A DNA stretch of 64,000 nt from Metaphire vulgaris (Eukaryota; Annelida; Clitellata; Crassiclitellata; Megascolecidae), in NCBI GenBank assembly GCA_018105865.1, contig CM030841.1, forward strand, positions 12,744,182 to 12,808,181, in the 5' to 3' direction. Under the pieces are notes generated by a model. It was given only the letters and a program-made list of their open reading frames with translations. It was not told where the DNA came from and made no database searches. Below, piece after piece: positions 10,668 through 22,655 of this stretch (position 1 is the stretch's first letter; every line of letters begins with the position of its first letter). The position numbers and the translations under genes are program-made.

Positions 10668-12540
10668 ATTTGCAGTTTTTTTTCTCTTTTGCATTCTATT
10701 CAAGACGCTTTTAAGAAAATCAGTCCTATTTTAGGGTAAAAATGAAAGATTTTGTACTTTTGCAGATTCTTTCCTGATTATTATAATGTGAATTTCATAG
10801 TTTTTAACATTTAACATTGTATTTAATGCTGTTGACAAAGAGAGTTACGGATATACATTTTATTAAGAATCTGACAAATTGGTGACAAATGAAACTGATT
10901 ACATCAAGTTTGCACTCTAATTGCCAATGCTGTAATAGTGATATCGGAAGCTTGTATTGTTTAGTTCTAGTATATTCTGGTCTAGCATGCATTTCAGAGT
11001 TAACCAAGCACAGCTTTTCTTCAGATGTATGAATTTTGTTTTTGTGTACCCAGTATTGATTAAGCAAAACTACTGATGATGCCTCTCAGGTAACGCATTA
11101 TAAAAGTAATCCATTGGTCTAGCTTGTTATTTTTGAGTACCGGTAACCAATGCGGTTAACACATTAAAGTACTTTGTTTGCAAGGTAACTTTACTCAGTA
11201 ACTGGTTACAATTTTTTGTAACCAGTAATGCATATTTGCATCACTATTGCATTACATCTGTAAAAATTACGGCTTAAACATACTGGATCATTGGCACTAG
11301 GGTTAAAACTATGGTAGTACTGTTAAGTCTGTGTTTGGCACAGTGGAGCAATGTAGACCTGTTGCCAACCATTTTTACATATTTAACTAGTAGTATCTAA
11401 ATACCAGTAGTTGCAACTATCAAAAGTAGCCAGTAATGTACACCAGAGCTCGAATTGCTGGGGGGTTGGGGGGTTCAGCCCCCCTTTAAAATGGCAGACC
11501 CTCCCTAGAGAAATGCAAAAATGACAAAAGTGTACATTCTTAAAAGTTTTCATGACCCCCTTTCATTTTCTCACAATTCGAGCACTGATGTACACTCTGT
11601 AGCTATAGTCCCTATTTTGCAATAACTGGTAACTATAACTTGTTACTAGTTCTTTTCTAAGTAACACGCCCAGCTCTGCAAGTTTAAGTATTGTTGGCTT
11701 TTAAAGTATGCAAATGTCTATGTTTACCCACTTGTCTTTTAAGTACAAGCAATGCATTCGATAAATCCCACGCCCCCCCACCTTCAGCATGTCCATAATA
11801 ATAAATGGTATTGCATGAGATAACATTTTGCAGACCCACCCATGCCCCCTACAGATTGCCGGACCCCTGGGCATTTGCTCCCCTCTCGGCAGGTCTGATC
11901 TTGTCTAGCTATCTGAAGAGTATGTGATGCAGATTACTATTTTTTTTTGAAAATGATTAGTCATTGTAAACTCTTTAAAACAAACATCTGTCATTGACTT
12001 TTTACATCATCGAATGTCTTGTCTCTTTAGGTATTGATTTCAAACGCATTTTATTGAATTAGATATTCAACATGTTAGACTGATCAAAATCATAGTCATA
12101 AACACTGAATAAAATGAATATTCAATCTCGGAAACTGCTTCTTGAAATCCTGTGTGTAGACAGTAAAAAAAAGGTAGATTCAGTGGTTGCATTTGGACTT
12201 TCACACCATTGTCACTGCCAAGAAATAAAGCCCCACTGCTATCGTTATTTAAGTTTTAAAATTACTTCTATGTTTTAAAAATTAATTATTTGTATTGTTA
12301 ATTGGAAGAGGTTTTATGCAATATACTGTATGGACCATGGTGCACCAGAGGACAAGATGATGGGTAAGGTCTTGAAGTGCAGGGCATTCAGTACTTAGAA
12401 TAAAGACGAGGGTACTGAAGACATGCACTCTAAGCAACTTCTTCCTCATTTCCTACAATTCCTGCATTATCTCCTCAAGTCTTGAGGTCTAAGCTTAAAT
12501 CCTTCCTTTTTCTAAAATCATAACCTCCATAGCTGTAACA
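10668..12540 (+). other. Probable TNFAIP8-like 3' untranslated region and flank
   Basis: AT-rich sequence without a gene. Candidate AATAAA signals on the plus strand are at 12108-12113 and 12224-12229. It contains one hAT-type insertion (11444-11587). A stretch at 11130-11230 holds several GTAACC/GGTTAC-like motifs in both orientations, perhaps another old MITE. Confidence 0.4.
11444..11587. mobile_element. hAT-type MITE, CAGAGCTCGAATTG family
   Basis: TIRs CAGAGCTCGAATTG and CACAATTCGAGCACTG enclose 144 bp. The 8-bp duplication ATGTACAC is perfect (11436-11443, 11588-11595). Confidence 0.88.
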
Positions 12541-12905
12541 ACCTAGTCTCACTGCCCTTTGGATGTTGACTATTGTCTGGCTGATAATATATCTTCCCCC
12601 AGTGTTTAATCTAGGCCGTTTCCGGGGGCGAAATTGCCCTCCCCCCGGAAATTTCAAAATCACCCCGGAAATTTAGGAATACTACATGGACTAACAGCGG
12701 CCCCTAGCAGAATTCCTCTCGGCTTTCTCAGTCCCCCCGGCTTTTTTCAGTTTCCCCGGAGTCCAGGAGTCTAGATTAAACACTGCCTTCCCCGTAGCTA
12801 TTTTAAGCGAGGCTGAGCGCCTAAGAAAAAGCAGCTACTGTTGTGCTGTTTCCCAAGGCGCTATAGAAATCCACGAGATTTTACTTTACTTTACTTACTT
12901 TACTT
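12541..12905 (+). repeat. SINE-like element interrupted by a hAT-type MITE
   Basis: The left part resembles 5109-5222. The right part ends GGCGCTATAGAAATCCACG, AGATTTTACTTTAC, then TTTAC repeats, a LINE-derived SINE 3' tail. The same tail occurs in reverse at 50950-51060. A MITE (12600-12785) is inserted in the middle. Confidence 0.6.
12600..12785. mobile_element. hAT-type MITE, CAGTGTTTAATCTAGGCC family
   Basis: TIRs CAGTGTTTAATCTAG and CTAGATTAAACACTG. Flanks TCTTCCCC (12592-12599) and CCTTCCCC (12786-12793) agree at 7 of 8 positions. It splits a SINE-like element. Relatives are at 16859 and 22656. Confidence 0.85.
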
Positions 12906-13127
12906 TACTTCTTCCTTCCCGAAATTTGTCATTAATTAAATTCAACTGTGATGCATTTGTCCAGTAACACGTAGTGCAAATACACTTCCGCCATCTGGCG
13001 ACTCATTATGCACTACGCAATTTCTGTTCAAATATACATACACTGTACTTGGAACTAAAAAAATTGAAGTAATTCATGGCATTTCTGTCGATAGTGATAA
13101 TGATGATCTACTTTAGTTAATAAATTT

Positions 13128-13520
13128 TATAATAACTAGAAAGATGCTCGCTTCGCTCGCAGTGCAGGATAATACTAATCCAATACCTATACCTAATACC
13201 CAATCATTGAATTTGCTGAAAAACATTTCAATGATCGCCAAGCCAAGCTCTAAAACAAACATCTAGGCCTGACTTTTTAAAATCATTGTGACCATTTGTG
13301 ACGCTGTATTGATTTTTGTGTACGTTAAAATGTATTTAAAATTCAACTACCTCAGGCTGCGAACAATTGTTACCAATAGCAACGTCGTCGCACGCCCAGC
13401 CCTCTGACGCTTCAATGACTCGACTAAACCGTGTTAAACTACGATTCTACGAACAATTGTTACCAATAGCAACGTCGTCTTCGAACATCGTCCACCAACG
13501 CATCGCGACGTGGGACTAAA
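13128..13520. repeat. Unclassified repeat with CTCGCTTCGCTCGC and an internal direct repeat
   Basis: ACTAGAAAGATGCTCGCTTC followed by GCTCGC is a phrase typical of repeats rather than genes. A roughly 29-bp unit beginning CGAACAATTGTTACCAATAG occurs twice, near 13357 and 13449. Confidence 0.45.
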
Positions 13521-14081
13521 CATTTAAACTTCTACCAATAGTCAACCAATCAGAACGCTTGAAGGTAACAGACAGAGAGACATACAGATAACGATTTTAA
13601 GATGATAGATTATTCAAAGCCTAACGACAATCTGATTGAATATTTTTTAAAATTAATCAGTATGTATCACACTAACGTATTTAGCCTATAGGCACGCTTG
13701 GACATAACTAGACTGTAAATCGTGTAATGTTTTCATGCTACTTCCCAGGAATTCGTGTTCGTTGTGGGTGTCCCATAATTGCAGGTGTGTCAATGTCCAG
13801 TGCTTCATTTAGGCTCCTTGGACCCGGAGGGAATAGAAATGGGGCGGGGATTCGATGCTTGACCCCCGAAGAAAAGTCAAAAATACGATTTCCGTTGTCA
13901 TCTCTTCCGTTTTCATACGGTCCATTCTAATTTTCGTGGAGTCAATTATAGTGGCTCAAGTTTCAATTTCCAGTGGTGAATTTTCCCCTTTAGAATTTTA
14001 AATGCATAGTTTTAACAGCAGTAGCCTATGTTTTGGTGATATTGACACCACCCCTGGGAGGGGGGTATCTTCCCCAGGGTT

Positions 14082-14276
14082 TAACCAGTGATTGAAGTGG
14101 CCGGGGCCTGGCCCCCGGCACTCTGTTATGGCCCCCAGCACCCAGAGGCGGTTGGAAGGCTACATGGCCTAACAGGCCATGGCCTACCCAAAACTTTGTC
14201 TGGCCGGCCAAAAAAATTACGTGGCCTACACTGTGGCTGGCCCGGAGTCCAAAAGTACATGGATTAACCACTAGCT
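14082..14276. mobile_element. Probable degenerate hAT-type MITE
   Basis: Starts CAGGGTTTAACCAGTG and ends near GGATTAACCACTAG, with GGCC-rich interior. The flanks ATCTTCCC and GCCTTCCC agree at 6 of 8 if the right end is at 14276. Resembles the CAGTGTTTAATC family. Ends are uncertain. Confidence 0.4.
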
Positions 14277-14915
14277 GGCCTTCCCCAAAATGTGTTGTGT
14301 GGCTGGGAGGTTGATGGCCTAAGACGAGGCTGTCGAGTGTAGTGTAAGGCCATTTGAATCCCCAGCCACTAGAAATGCATCAGATACCTTCTTTTCCATT
14401 CGATTTCCAGTTTCAAGAAGCTTTATCTAATTGATCAACCACCACCGACTGATCAATGGTCGTTCAACGGTCTCCGACACATTTTCTTTCCACCCTCCTC
14501 ATAATTTGTTAGATGTACTGTCATACACATCCGCCTCTCCTCATCCCCCTCCCCGTATCCCCACAGAGTTACAGACTTCCAGGTGAGTGTTGCAAATATT
14601 TACATACACTGTACTTTAGGCGTTTTCGGAATGGGAAGTTCCTCTTGCTGTCCATAATTAATTCTAAGGAATTTCTATCGATAGTTGATGACATGGATGA
14701 TCTGACTGTTTTGATAATCAATTTTATCGGACATCTGGTGTAATCTAACGATGTTCTGGTTAACAGAAGAATATTGGAGAAGCCGCAGTAACTATCGTGT
14801 AAGACGGCGACGCTAAGCTAAGTTCAGTCCGTTTAAGATTGCAGCTCATATAAGAGACAGTCTAGGCCTATCATACAAATTACTATAGCACTCTATAATA
14901 TTGTTATAATTAGAG

Positions 14916-15498
14916 ATGGATAAATTTCTGGTTAAACGCGCTCGAGTTAGTGGCAACGAAGAAGTAGAAGACATGGTGACTGACGATTCAACTGGACCTA
15001 CAAAGACAACTGTCGAATCTCAAGACGTTCAACTTCAACATCACTCAAAGGAATAGGCCTATCAATTTCGATGTAGCACCAGAAAACTCAGGTGGTCTGC
15101 GTAAGTTGTCATACTACTTGGCTGATATCAGCAAGGATTATAAAGATCAACCTGTGCAACCTAAACTGCAGGTCTTTCAAAATCAAAATCTGGTCAGCGT
15201 TTCACGAGCATTTAAATTTAAAATACATGAGTTTTAGGCCCTATCATTTTTTGAATATTCATTTGCAAGCAATGCCATAGTTTGTTTTTGTGGGTGTCAT
15301 TTTTGTCCACGAGCAGGATACCAGAATGATGAATCTGCTTTAACGGAGACTGGGTTGCGTGGTTGGGAAAATATTGACAGCAAACTATCGAAACATTTCG
15401 GCCCGCGCATGCATTCTGATGCTCTTGCACAGTGGAAAACACAAAAGTACACTGATGCAACTGGCAGCATGGCAAATGTTCCAACAGTCTCAGCCTAA
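14916..15498 (+). pseudogene. Decayed hAT transposase, TTF zinc-finger N-terminal region
   Basis: ATG at 14916 opens MDKFLVKRARVSG, the usual start of hAT transposases of the ZMYM/52-kDa-repressor type, and stops after 46 codons at 15056. A second open piece (about 15238-15498) reads FEYS, then CFCGCHF, then LRGWENIDSKLSKHFGP and MHSDALAQW. This is the pattern of the TTF-type zinc finger that precedes the hAT catalytic core (WLEYS..CFxC..GFxNWKxA..H..S..H..A). Stops and frameshifts separate the pieces and no catalytic core is visible before the AT repeat at 15733. It is a possible relative of the enzyme that moved the many MITEs here, but that link is inference. Confidence 0.7.
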
Positions 15499-15730
15499 CA
15501 TGCTCTTTGTCAAGTTGACCTTCTCCTGGGGTTGAAGGAAACATTGCAATGCACATAATTTGCAAGCACTCATTTTTGCATATTTATATGCACTTGATAA
15601 TATTCCACTTATATTAGGTCAAAGCTAATAAATTACAACTAGTGATTTTCAGGTTCACAAACGATAAACAAACTTCAAATCCATTTTTTCAAAATTTTAC
15701 TTTTTGGTTAGGTCATTTCTGGGGGAAGGC

Positions 15731-15732
<2 letters not shown>

Positions 15733-15777
<45 letters not shown>

Positions 15778-15811
15778 TATACCATATCCCCATATATATA
15801 TATATTTATAT
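15733..15811. repeat. (AT)n microsatellite
   Basis: Two AT tracts separated by about 20 bp. Confidence 0.93.
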
Positions 15812-16768
15812 AATTCACCGCACATCCCTATTATGCTGCGCTATTGTATTGTATAACCACAGAATTCGGGCGGGATTAACCTTATGAACTTTGTACCCTG
15901 TTGATGGTCCAACACCCAAAATTTGGGGTGACTGGCCACCCAAATCAAAAAACGTAACGCATGCATTCCCTGTTATGGTCTCGTTCCCTCGTTTCGGCCC
16001 GGACAAAGAATCCCGGGCCCAGGGTTTTCCCAGCGTAAAGCAGCGGTTCAACAGACCACTTTAACCACTGGTTGCAACCTCCCGCTGGGGGTTGTAGGAA
16101 AAATCCCTGAATGTTTTCATTGTCGAGCCCTACTTATAGGTAAATCTATTCCGAAAACCACATATGAGGCATATATCTGTAGTCACCTCAGCATAACACA
16201 ACCGATAAACAATCATGTGCATTTTTTCAGTACATTGTTGATGACCAAGGCTGATTTGTAGGGGAAGGAGGTCATCACTGCCCAATTTGCAAGATGTACA
16301 TCCTCACCACTACACCCCCACTGCAACAAAAAGAAAAAAGGTCAATCCCCAAGCTCGACATATTCCCCACTGCTCCATGCAGGTCTCAAATCGGGCCTGG
16401 TTGATGACTGAACAGACACTTAATGAGGTGTGCCAGAGCGATCAAAATAACGTAACGCATTCTACGCCGTCTGGTTCCCTCGTTTTACGGACAGAACTGC
16501 TTAAACCCCTTAAAGCGTCTCATTCTGCCAACTTCACTGTTAAATCTGGCTTGAGAGAAAAAAACATCGATGCTAAAATTAGCTCCTAGCGCGCAGCCTG
16601 CCTGGTGCAGTTTTCCTATTTCGTTGGACCGTCAAGGTTTTTCGCATTGACCGTGAACACTGGCCTAGAAACGCAATCGGATCGACGCAATGTCGTCTAT
16701 TAATAACCGACGCAAATGCATTCGGTGCGCCGTTTTCGGGGAAAAAGAGAGAATATGGCGCCCATCGA

Positions 16769-16801
<33 letters not shown>

Positions 16802-16858
16802 GCGGCATCTAGCGAACGCTGTAGTCGAGGTCATGGAAATTGACTGAAAAGCGTTGAA
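15812..16858. other. No gene seen
   Basis: Two short blocks share AACGTAACGCAT and GTTCCCTCGTTT (15953-15990 and 16449-16486), hinting at an old duplication. A (GTC)n microsatellite is at 16768-16798. Confidence 0.4.
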
Positions 16859-17038
16859 CAGTGTTTATTCTAGGCCTGTTTTTGGGGAATTCCCGCCCCC
16901 AAGTTTTAAAATTCCACCCAAAAATTTGTATATGTTGGCTTGGGTGATGGAAATCCCCCCCCAAAGCGTGGAGAGACAAATCTTGTCCCCAAACATTTCA
17001 AACTCCCCCCAATGTCAAGGTGGCTAGAATAAACACTG
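16859..17038. mobile_element. hAT-type MITE, CAGTGTTTATTCTAGGCC variant
   Basis: TIRs CAGTGTTTATTCTAG and CTAGAATAAACACTG. Flanks GCGTTGAA (16851-16858) and GCGATGAA (17039-17046) agree at 7 of 8. Confidence 0.85.
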
Positions 17039-17166
17039 GCGATGAACCAGCATGAAAATAAAATTAAAACAGCATGATTTCCTCTGATGTAGGTCGATTT
17101 GAAATATTTTGTCGGGAGTATAAGGCGATAAAAATCATTTATAACATGAACGAATTCTTAGTAAGG

Positions 17167-17556
17167 CAGGGTTATTTCTAGGATTGTGAATTTGGGGGGA
17201 GGGTCGGTAAAATTTGGAAGTATCTGCCGAATAAGTGTGAAAAAAGTCATCCCACAAAAAGTCTGACAGGCACAAAACTCAACAACCTTATCAAATCTCA
17301 AGAAAATCCTGACAAGCAAAATATAAAAAAACAGGTCTCAAAAAAGTCTGACAAGCAAAAAAACGTTATCGGGTCTCTTAAAAAGCCTGACGAGCAAAAA
17401 AGGTCATCAAAGAAATAAAGTTGGGGGTGTTACTTCTCGAATTGGGGGGTGTTCGGGGGCTATTTAGGGTACATACCATTGTTAGCCATTGTTAGATTAG
17501 GAAATTTTGAGGGGGCGTCGACCTCAAATTGGGTTAGGGGTGTAAAAATGTCCCTG
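17167..17556. mobile_element. hAT-type MITE, CAGGGTTATTTCTAGG family
   Basis: Perfect 8-bp duplication TAGTAAGG (17159-17166, 17557-17564). The interior holds four or more copies of a CTGACAAGCAAAAAA-like motif. Homologous to 7607-7983. Confidence 0.88.
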
Positions 17557-17678
17557 TAGTAAGGGAAAAAATCAGTCTCATAAATATAAGCTCGGTGATA
17601 AGTCAATGATAAGTCAGATGATATGATTTCATATGGTATAGTCGTATAGACTATAGAACTACTGTAGTTAAGCCGTAT

Positions 17679-17686
17679 TATTATTA

Positions 17687-17738
<52 letters not shown>

Positions 17739-17932
17739 GTGAAAGTTCCGTGGAAGGCGACTGCGTTAAATCTCCGGAGTGTCACGGATATTCTTTGTAG
17801 AAGAAAGGATGTCTCTCTTTCATCTCCAGATTGTTGTGATAGGATACTGTCGATTTCCTTTAAGAAGTGGAGACCGTTTTATTCTATAATAATAATAATA
17901 ATAATAATAATAATTATTATTATTATTATTAT
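17679..17932. repeat. (TTA)n and (ATA)n microsatellites
   Basis: Tracts at 17679-17737 and 17887-17932 flank a short LINE-like stretch. Confidence 0.9.
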
Positions 17933-17939
17933 TTACGTA

Positions 17940-18165
17940 GACATATTTCGATTGCAAAAGGCGCATCTGTTCTTGAAACTAACAATTAACAATTTATCAT
18001 CTTTCAGATCTGGTCTTAAAACACATCTGTTTGACTTGGCTTATCCCCCTTAGATTGCTCTCCCGCAGTTTCGCACTGATTTTCTGGCTCTGATTCTATT
18101 TGGATTTGGTGCGCCATCGGCTGATGCTCTGGGCATTAGGATAGTGGCGCTATAGAAGTTGTTTG
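17940..18165 (+). mobile_element. LINE 3' end, CR1/L2-like
   Basis: Reads LSSFRSGLKTHLFDLAYPP then stop, the C-terminus typical of CR1/L2-type ORF2 proteins. A 3' untranslated part follows with GCGCCATCGGCTGATG and GTGGCGCTATAGAAGTTG. Related tails are at 24330, 27420 and 49105. Strongly 5'-truncated. Confidence 0.65.
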
Positions 18166-18506
18166 ATTGAAACTAGAAATAGCGACACTTAGAGTATAGA
18201 TACTTTGGGTTTGAGTGATGTGTTCCATTTGCAACACACCCGCCCTCTATATTGCCGTTTGTTGTAGCAGAGCAATGAACTCGACTTTGTGGTTTCATTT
18301 AACGACGTCGACCGAACATAAATCAACTAAGCGAAGACTCGAAGCATTGGTGGCCAGTCTTAGACCGAATCTATTAGAATGGTCCATTGCTGTTCATCAG
18401 ACTGGGCGTTAATAGCATGCAAGGCACAAAAACGCTCGTCGCTACGTTTGCGAAAACAGACCAATGCTGACTGACGTACAAACAATCATTACTATGGCCT
18501 TCGTTG

Positions 18507-18514
18507 CACGCACG

Positions 18515-18604
<90 letters not shown>

Positions 18605-18613
18605 GACAGAGAC

Positions 18614-18652
<39 letters not shown>

Positions 18653-18655
18653 CAG
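18507..18655. repeat. Compound (CA)(GA)(GACA) microsatellite
   Basis: CA repeats pass into GA, then into GACA units with GACAGA interruptions. Confidence 0.95.
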
Positions 18656-19807
18656 AGCGGTTCTAGTCTAGACTGGTCAATGACAGAAAAAGTCTAACAA
18701 GCAAAAAGGTCGTTTACCATATGAGTCGCGTTAAGCAGCAAGGTCGTCTACTATTATTATCTGGGGAGGGGTCAAAGCTGAAATTTGGGGGGATTACCGC
18801 CGCTGCACACACACGCACACACACGCACACACACGCACGTTATGTGATGTAAAAATAAAATATCAGGAATGCAGCGGCGTTTATGAAATAAAACAAATAT
18901 ATATATAGCAAACCCATTATCTTTGGGAAACTACTTAACTAGGCAAAACTACATGTAACACTCGTACAGCCAAAATGCAAAAAGGTCCACAAATATGCGA
19001 AATATCTAATCTCGTATTATCAGTGCAAAGTAGGCTCCCGACTGTAGATTACACAAAATTTGCAGAGCATATCGATGAGAGAGCATATATAATTTATACT
19101 GTTATAAGCAAGTAAGCCCACATGTAGGCTAGCCTATATACTCTGTCGTCCAATAAAAGCCATATTGGTTGACAAAAAGCAATCAACTTTTTCCCCGGAG
19201 AATGAGTTGGGCGTGTTTATTCGGCATAGTTCGTCACTCTTGTACCGCTGCATGTCTGTTCGTCCTTCTATGACTATTAAAGCGCTCTACGAGGCATCGT
19301 TGCTGGGAACATCGATTTCACTAAACAGTTCAGACAACAGAAACTGAAACAACGGAGTTAAATAAACTATTTTTAAAACTCTGTGTTAATCTACGCATTT
19401 AGAAACAGCAGAAATACTGGGGAATGTTATAAGAAGGCCCATAAATCTTCAATTAAATAAAATGACCATGTCTGTTCAATGAAGACCCTAATGAGGAAAA
19501 TACAGGAAAAGCAGGAAAGTAAGCCCTGTAGGCCTATATAAGGGGTCTTGAAACTTATCCGAAATCATTTTTGTCACATGAAAATATTTCTGACAAATTA
19601 CTTATTTGACTCGTCATAACTACATGTAGCCCTCTGCTGTCGGACGACTGCTTGGTTTTATTTCTGACATCCATACATATTCTTTGATATTTCTAGCTGG
19701 TTCTTAGGATTCTTCGGAGTCCTGCTAGGCCTAGGCCTACTTTGACATGCATCTAGCTATTTCCATGTTGTTTGCGAGCCTCTACGAGGTTCCATGTCTC
19801 AGATCCG
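18656..19807. other. No gene seen
   Basis: A lone ACAAGCAAAAAGGTC motif at about 18696 and a GGGGGGATTACCGCCGC stretch near 18787 suggest the remains of a MITE. (CACACG)n lies at 18805-18838. The rest is unassigned. Confidence 0.35.
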
Positions 19808-19815
19808 TATGTAGC

Positions 19816-20000
19816 CAGGGCGGCGCTAGGGGGGTAGGTCCGCGGGTCCGGACCTACCCAGCCTCGAGCAGGGGCACCCAAGCAAATCGTGCAAATACGC
19901 AGAGAAATTTTGATTGGGGTGTGAGGGGTAGTCTGAGCCGGGTCCTGGCTGTGTAGATTGCATTAGGCCCACCCAGCCAACAAAACCCAGCGCCGCCCTG
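19816..20000. mobile_element. hAT-type MITE, CAGGGCGGCGCTAGG family
   Basis: TIRs CAGGGCGGCGCT and AGCGCCGCCCTG. The 8-bp duplication TATGTAGC is perfect (19808-19815, 20001-20008). Confidence 0.88.
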
Positions 20001-20333
20001 TATGTAGCGTAAGGACCAGGAGCATGAATACAGTCAGCGTTCTTAGTTTAGTTAACGACGTGCAAACAATTAAACAAAATTAAACCAGTTTATTAGCGCG
20101 ATACGAAAGGTAGAAGTTCGCCCAGCTTAATCCGTTTACGGTAATCTAACATCAAGCTTTGACTGAAATTACGCCTTGACGCTGGATGTAACAAAAACTG
20201 TAATAGTACATACTGTAGTCGTAATGCCACTTTGAAGAGCTTATTTACTAAAATTTAGAGTTTATGCAAATACATCCGCAGACATGGGAATAAACGGGAA
20301 AAGCAAGCACATGCACTGAACCGATATATTTAA

Positions 20334-20405
20334 CCCCTTTACCGGGAACCCCGAATACATTCATCCATTTTACATTGAGTTACAATTAAATACACGGTAA
20401 AGGGG
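20334..20405. mobile_element. 72-bp TTAA MITE, copy 1
   Basis: TIRs CCCCTTTACC and GGTAAAGGGG lie between TTAA at 20330-20333 and 20406-20409. The interior shares CATTTTACATTGAGTTACA with the copies at 28396, 43867 and 56450. TTAA target use is typical of piggyBac-like and Kolobok elements. Confidence 0.85.
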
Positions 20406-20564
20406 TTAACAACTAAATCGAGACCGTATCGAGTTGTCATTGAGACATTAGACCTCTATAGCCTATAGCCTACATTGAAGGCCACGTATACGTGCTTAGA
20501 AGCGTAGGCCTATAGGCCCTAACTTGCTTCGCTGAGTTCATACTTATAAAACGATTGGAAGATG

Positions 20565-21066
20565 CAGTGGCGGTTCCAGGATTTCTTGGTGGGTGGTGGG
20601 GTGGTGGTGCAGTGGCGGCTCCAGGATTTGGCAAGTGGGGGCCGTTGGGGTGGCAACTTCTAATCATGGGGCCAACCATTTGTTGTTAGGTATGTTATTA
20701 AGTATAGGGTCCCAACAGGGGGCCCAGGCACTCAATAGGGGGCACGGGACCCGCCGGGCCCCTCTGTGCAGCCGCCACTGGGGTGGGGTGGGGTGAAATG
20801 GATTAATAGGAAGTTGGTGGGGGATGAAAAGAGAGGGAAATCAATAAACTTTGCCGAAAAAGAAAAAAGCTGACAAGCAAAAAAGGCAATTTTTCCCGAA
20901 TTTTACTAGACTTTTACCGAAAAATAGGTTGACAAGCAAAAAAGGTCACCCGCAGTTTTTCCCCATCATTTTACTTGACTTTTACCCAAAAATAGTTTGA
21001 CAGGCAAAAAAGAAAGTCCGGCGGGGGATGCATCCCCACTCATCCCCCCGCGTGGAACCGCCGCCG
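20565..21066. mobile_element. hAT-type MITE, CAGTGGCGGTTCCAG family, with nested MITE
   Basis: Left TIR CAGTGGCGGTTCCAG; right end GTGGAACCGCCGCCG is its degenerate inverse. Flanks GGAAGATG (20557-20564) and GCAAGATG (21067-21074) agree at 7 of 8. It holds three GACAAGCAAAAAAGG-like motifs and a second MITE at 20610-20780. The family recurs at 41598-41911. Confidence 0.75.
20610..20780 (+). mobile_element. hAT-type MITE, CAGTGGCGGCTCC family, nested
   Basis: Begins CAGTGGCGGCTCCAGGATTT and ends GCAGCCGCCACTG. Flanking 8-mers TGGTGGTG and GGGTGGGG match at 6 of 8. Same family as 26508, 27672, 42305 and 43062. Confidence 0.8.
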
Positions 21067-21074
21067 GCAAGATG

Positions 21075-21824
21075 CACATGAAACGGAGACGATGATGCGA
21101 ATTACATGTAATATGAGCACGCTTCAATTACTGTACACGAACAGTAGGCTTACAGTAACAAAGCGATAGTAACATGCAGAAGTAATCTTTACGCTAGACC
21201 TACAGAACTTTTAAATCTTTACCGCCGCAAGAGAAACGCAAGTCTAGGGACATTGAAATGACCTTGAAACCAGCCGAAATTAGAAGCATCCTCAACTGGT
21301 AAAGCGCTCAAATTAGGCCTATTATCTCCCAACTGGTTTGCATATTACAATAACTCCTCAAGTATTATTGTCGGAATTTGAGACTTCAGATTATTAGAAA
21401 GCGAAGTTCGTGACAATGTTGCGTTACACTTATAATAATAATTATATTATTTGTGTTACGAAATCATGTTCAGGATGGAATTTATCAGACTCGATCAAGG
21501 CTCCGCTGTAGCAATGGAGATCCTTCGACATCTTATATAGAGTTCATTTCATTTTCATATCACAGTGATCTGCAGACATAATATTTGCAATAATTGTCTA
21601 TCCAAGTGCACGTCAGACATGCGCTAACAGTTGAAACTTTAATTAAGCATTGACGTATATATAATTCGTAATTCGATGAAGGAGCTAATCATTAATCAAC
21701 TCAACGCTGATGTCTGTCGTATGTCTTTTGATCACCGAGACTTGTTGAACTTCACAACAAAATTTTGTCGAAAATTATCAATACATAAGATTCAGTATTA
21801 CAAGACTTGTCGCAAGTGTGAACC
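21075..21824. other. No gene seen
   Basis: Unassigned AT-rich sequence. A block TTTTGATCACCGAGACTTG at about 21726 recurs near 22124 inside the neighbouring hAT element. Confidence 0.35.
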
Positions 21825-21832
21825 GTCAAGAT

Positions 21833-22588
21833 CAGACATGGGTCAATTACAATTGTAATTGTAATTCAATTGTAATTAATTACATTTTGCCAATGTAATT
21901 GTAATTGTAATTGATCTGTGGAAAGTTCAATTACATGTAATTGTAGTTGAAATTTTTAATTAATTGCATTGAGCTATTATATGATTTAATTACAGGAATG
22001 TGAGTTTTATAAGTTCGATGAAGTCTTGTCAGTCTATGAATGTATGGCAGTGAATCATTGGATTAATCAAAGCACAACGCTGATTGGTAAATGTCTTATT
22101 TACTTTTATTGCCTTTCAAATTGTCTTTTGATCACCGAGACTTGCTTTTTGTGAATGAAGTTTAATGCCAGTAAAGATGAGCGTAAATCAAAAAGTATTT
22201 TGAATTATTCTGAAAAGTCTGATGAAATAATGCTGTTTCAATGCAAATGTTAAAGTGAAGTCTGGTTGTGTGGTGAATTAGTGTCAGGCTTGAAAAAGGC
22301 TACTTGAATTTGTTGACTCACAGGTTTGTGAAACTTTGTGTTACGGTTTTTGAAATCGGCCGTAGCAAATGAGTTGTGTTAATTATTTTAGACCTTAAGT
22401 TTATTAAAAGAAGCAGAAAGAGTAATGAAAAGTAATTGTAATTGTAATTGTAATTGACACGTTTGTAATTGTAATTGTAATTGATCCCAATGTAATTGGC
22501 TGTAATTGTAATTGTAATTGTATTTGACAAAAATCCGTATAATTGTAATGTAATTGTAATTGCTTAAAACGTAATTGACCCATGTCTG
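21833..22588. mobile_element. hAT-type element with TAATTG subterminal arrays
   Basis: TIRs CAGACATGGGTCAATTAC and GTAATTGACCCATGTCTG with a perfect 8-bp duplication GTCAAGAT (21825-21832, 22589-22596). Both subterminal regions (21841-21930 and 22432-22565) are packed with TGTAATTG units, as expected for transposase-binding arrays. No transposase frame is left in the 756 bp. Confidence 0.88.
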
Positions 22589-22655
22589 GTCAAGATGAGG
22601 TGTTCAGCTTATAGGCCTATACTAGGCCTACATGTACTTGTTGTGTCACCCGGAG

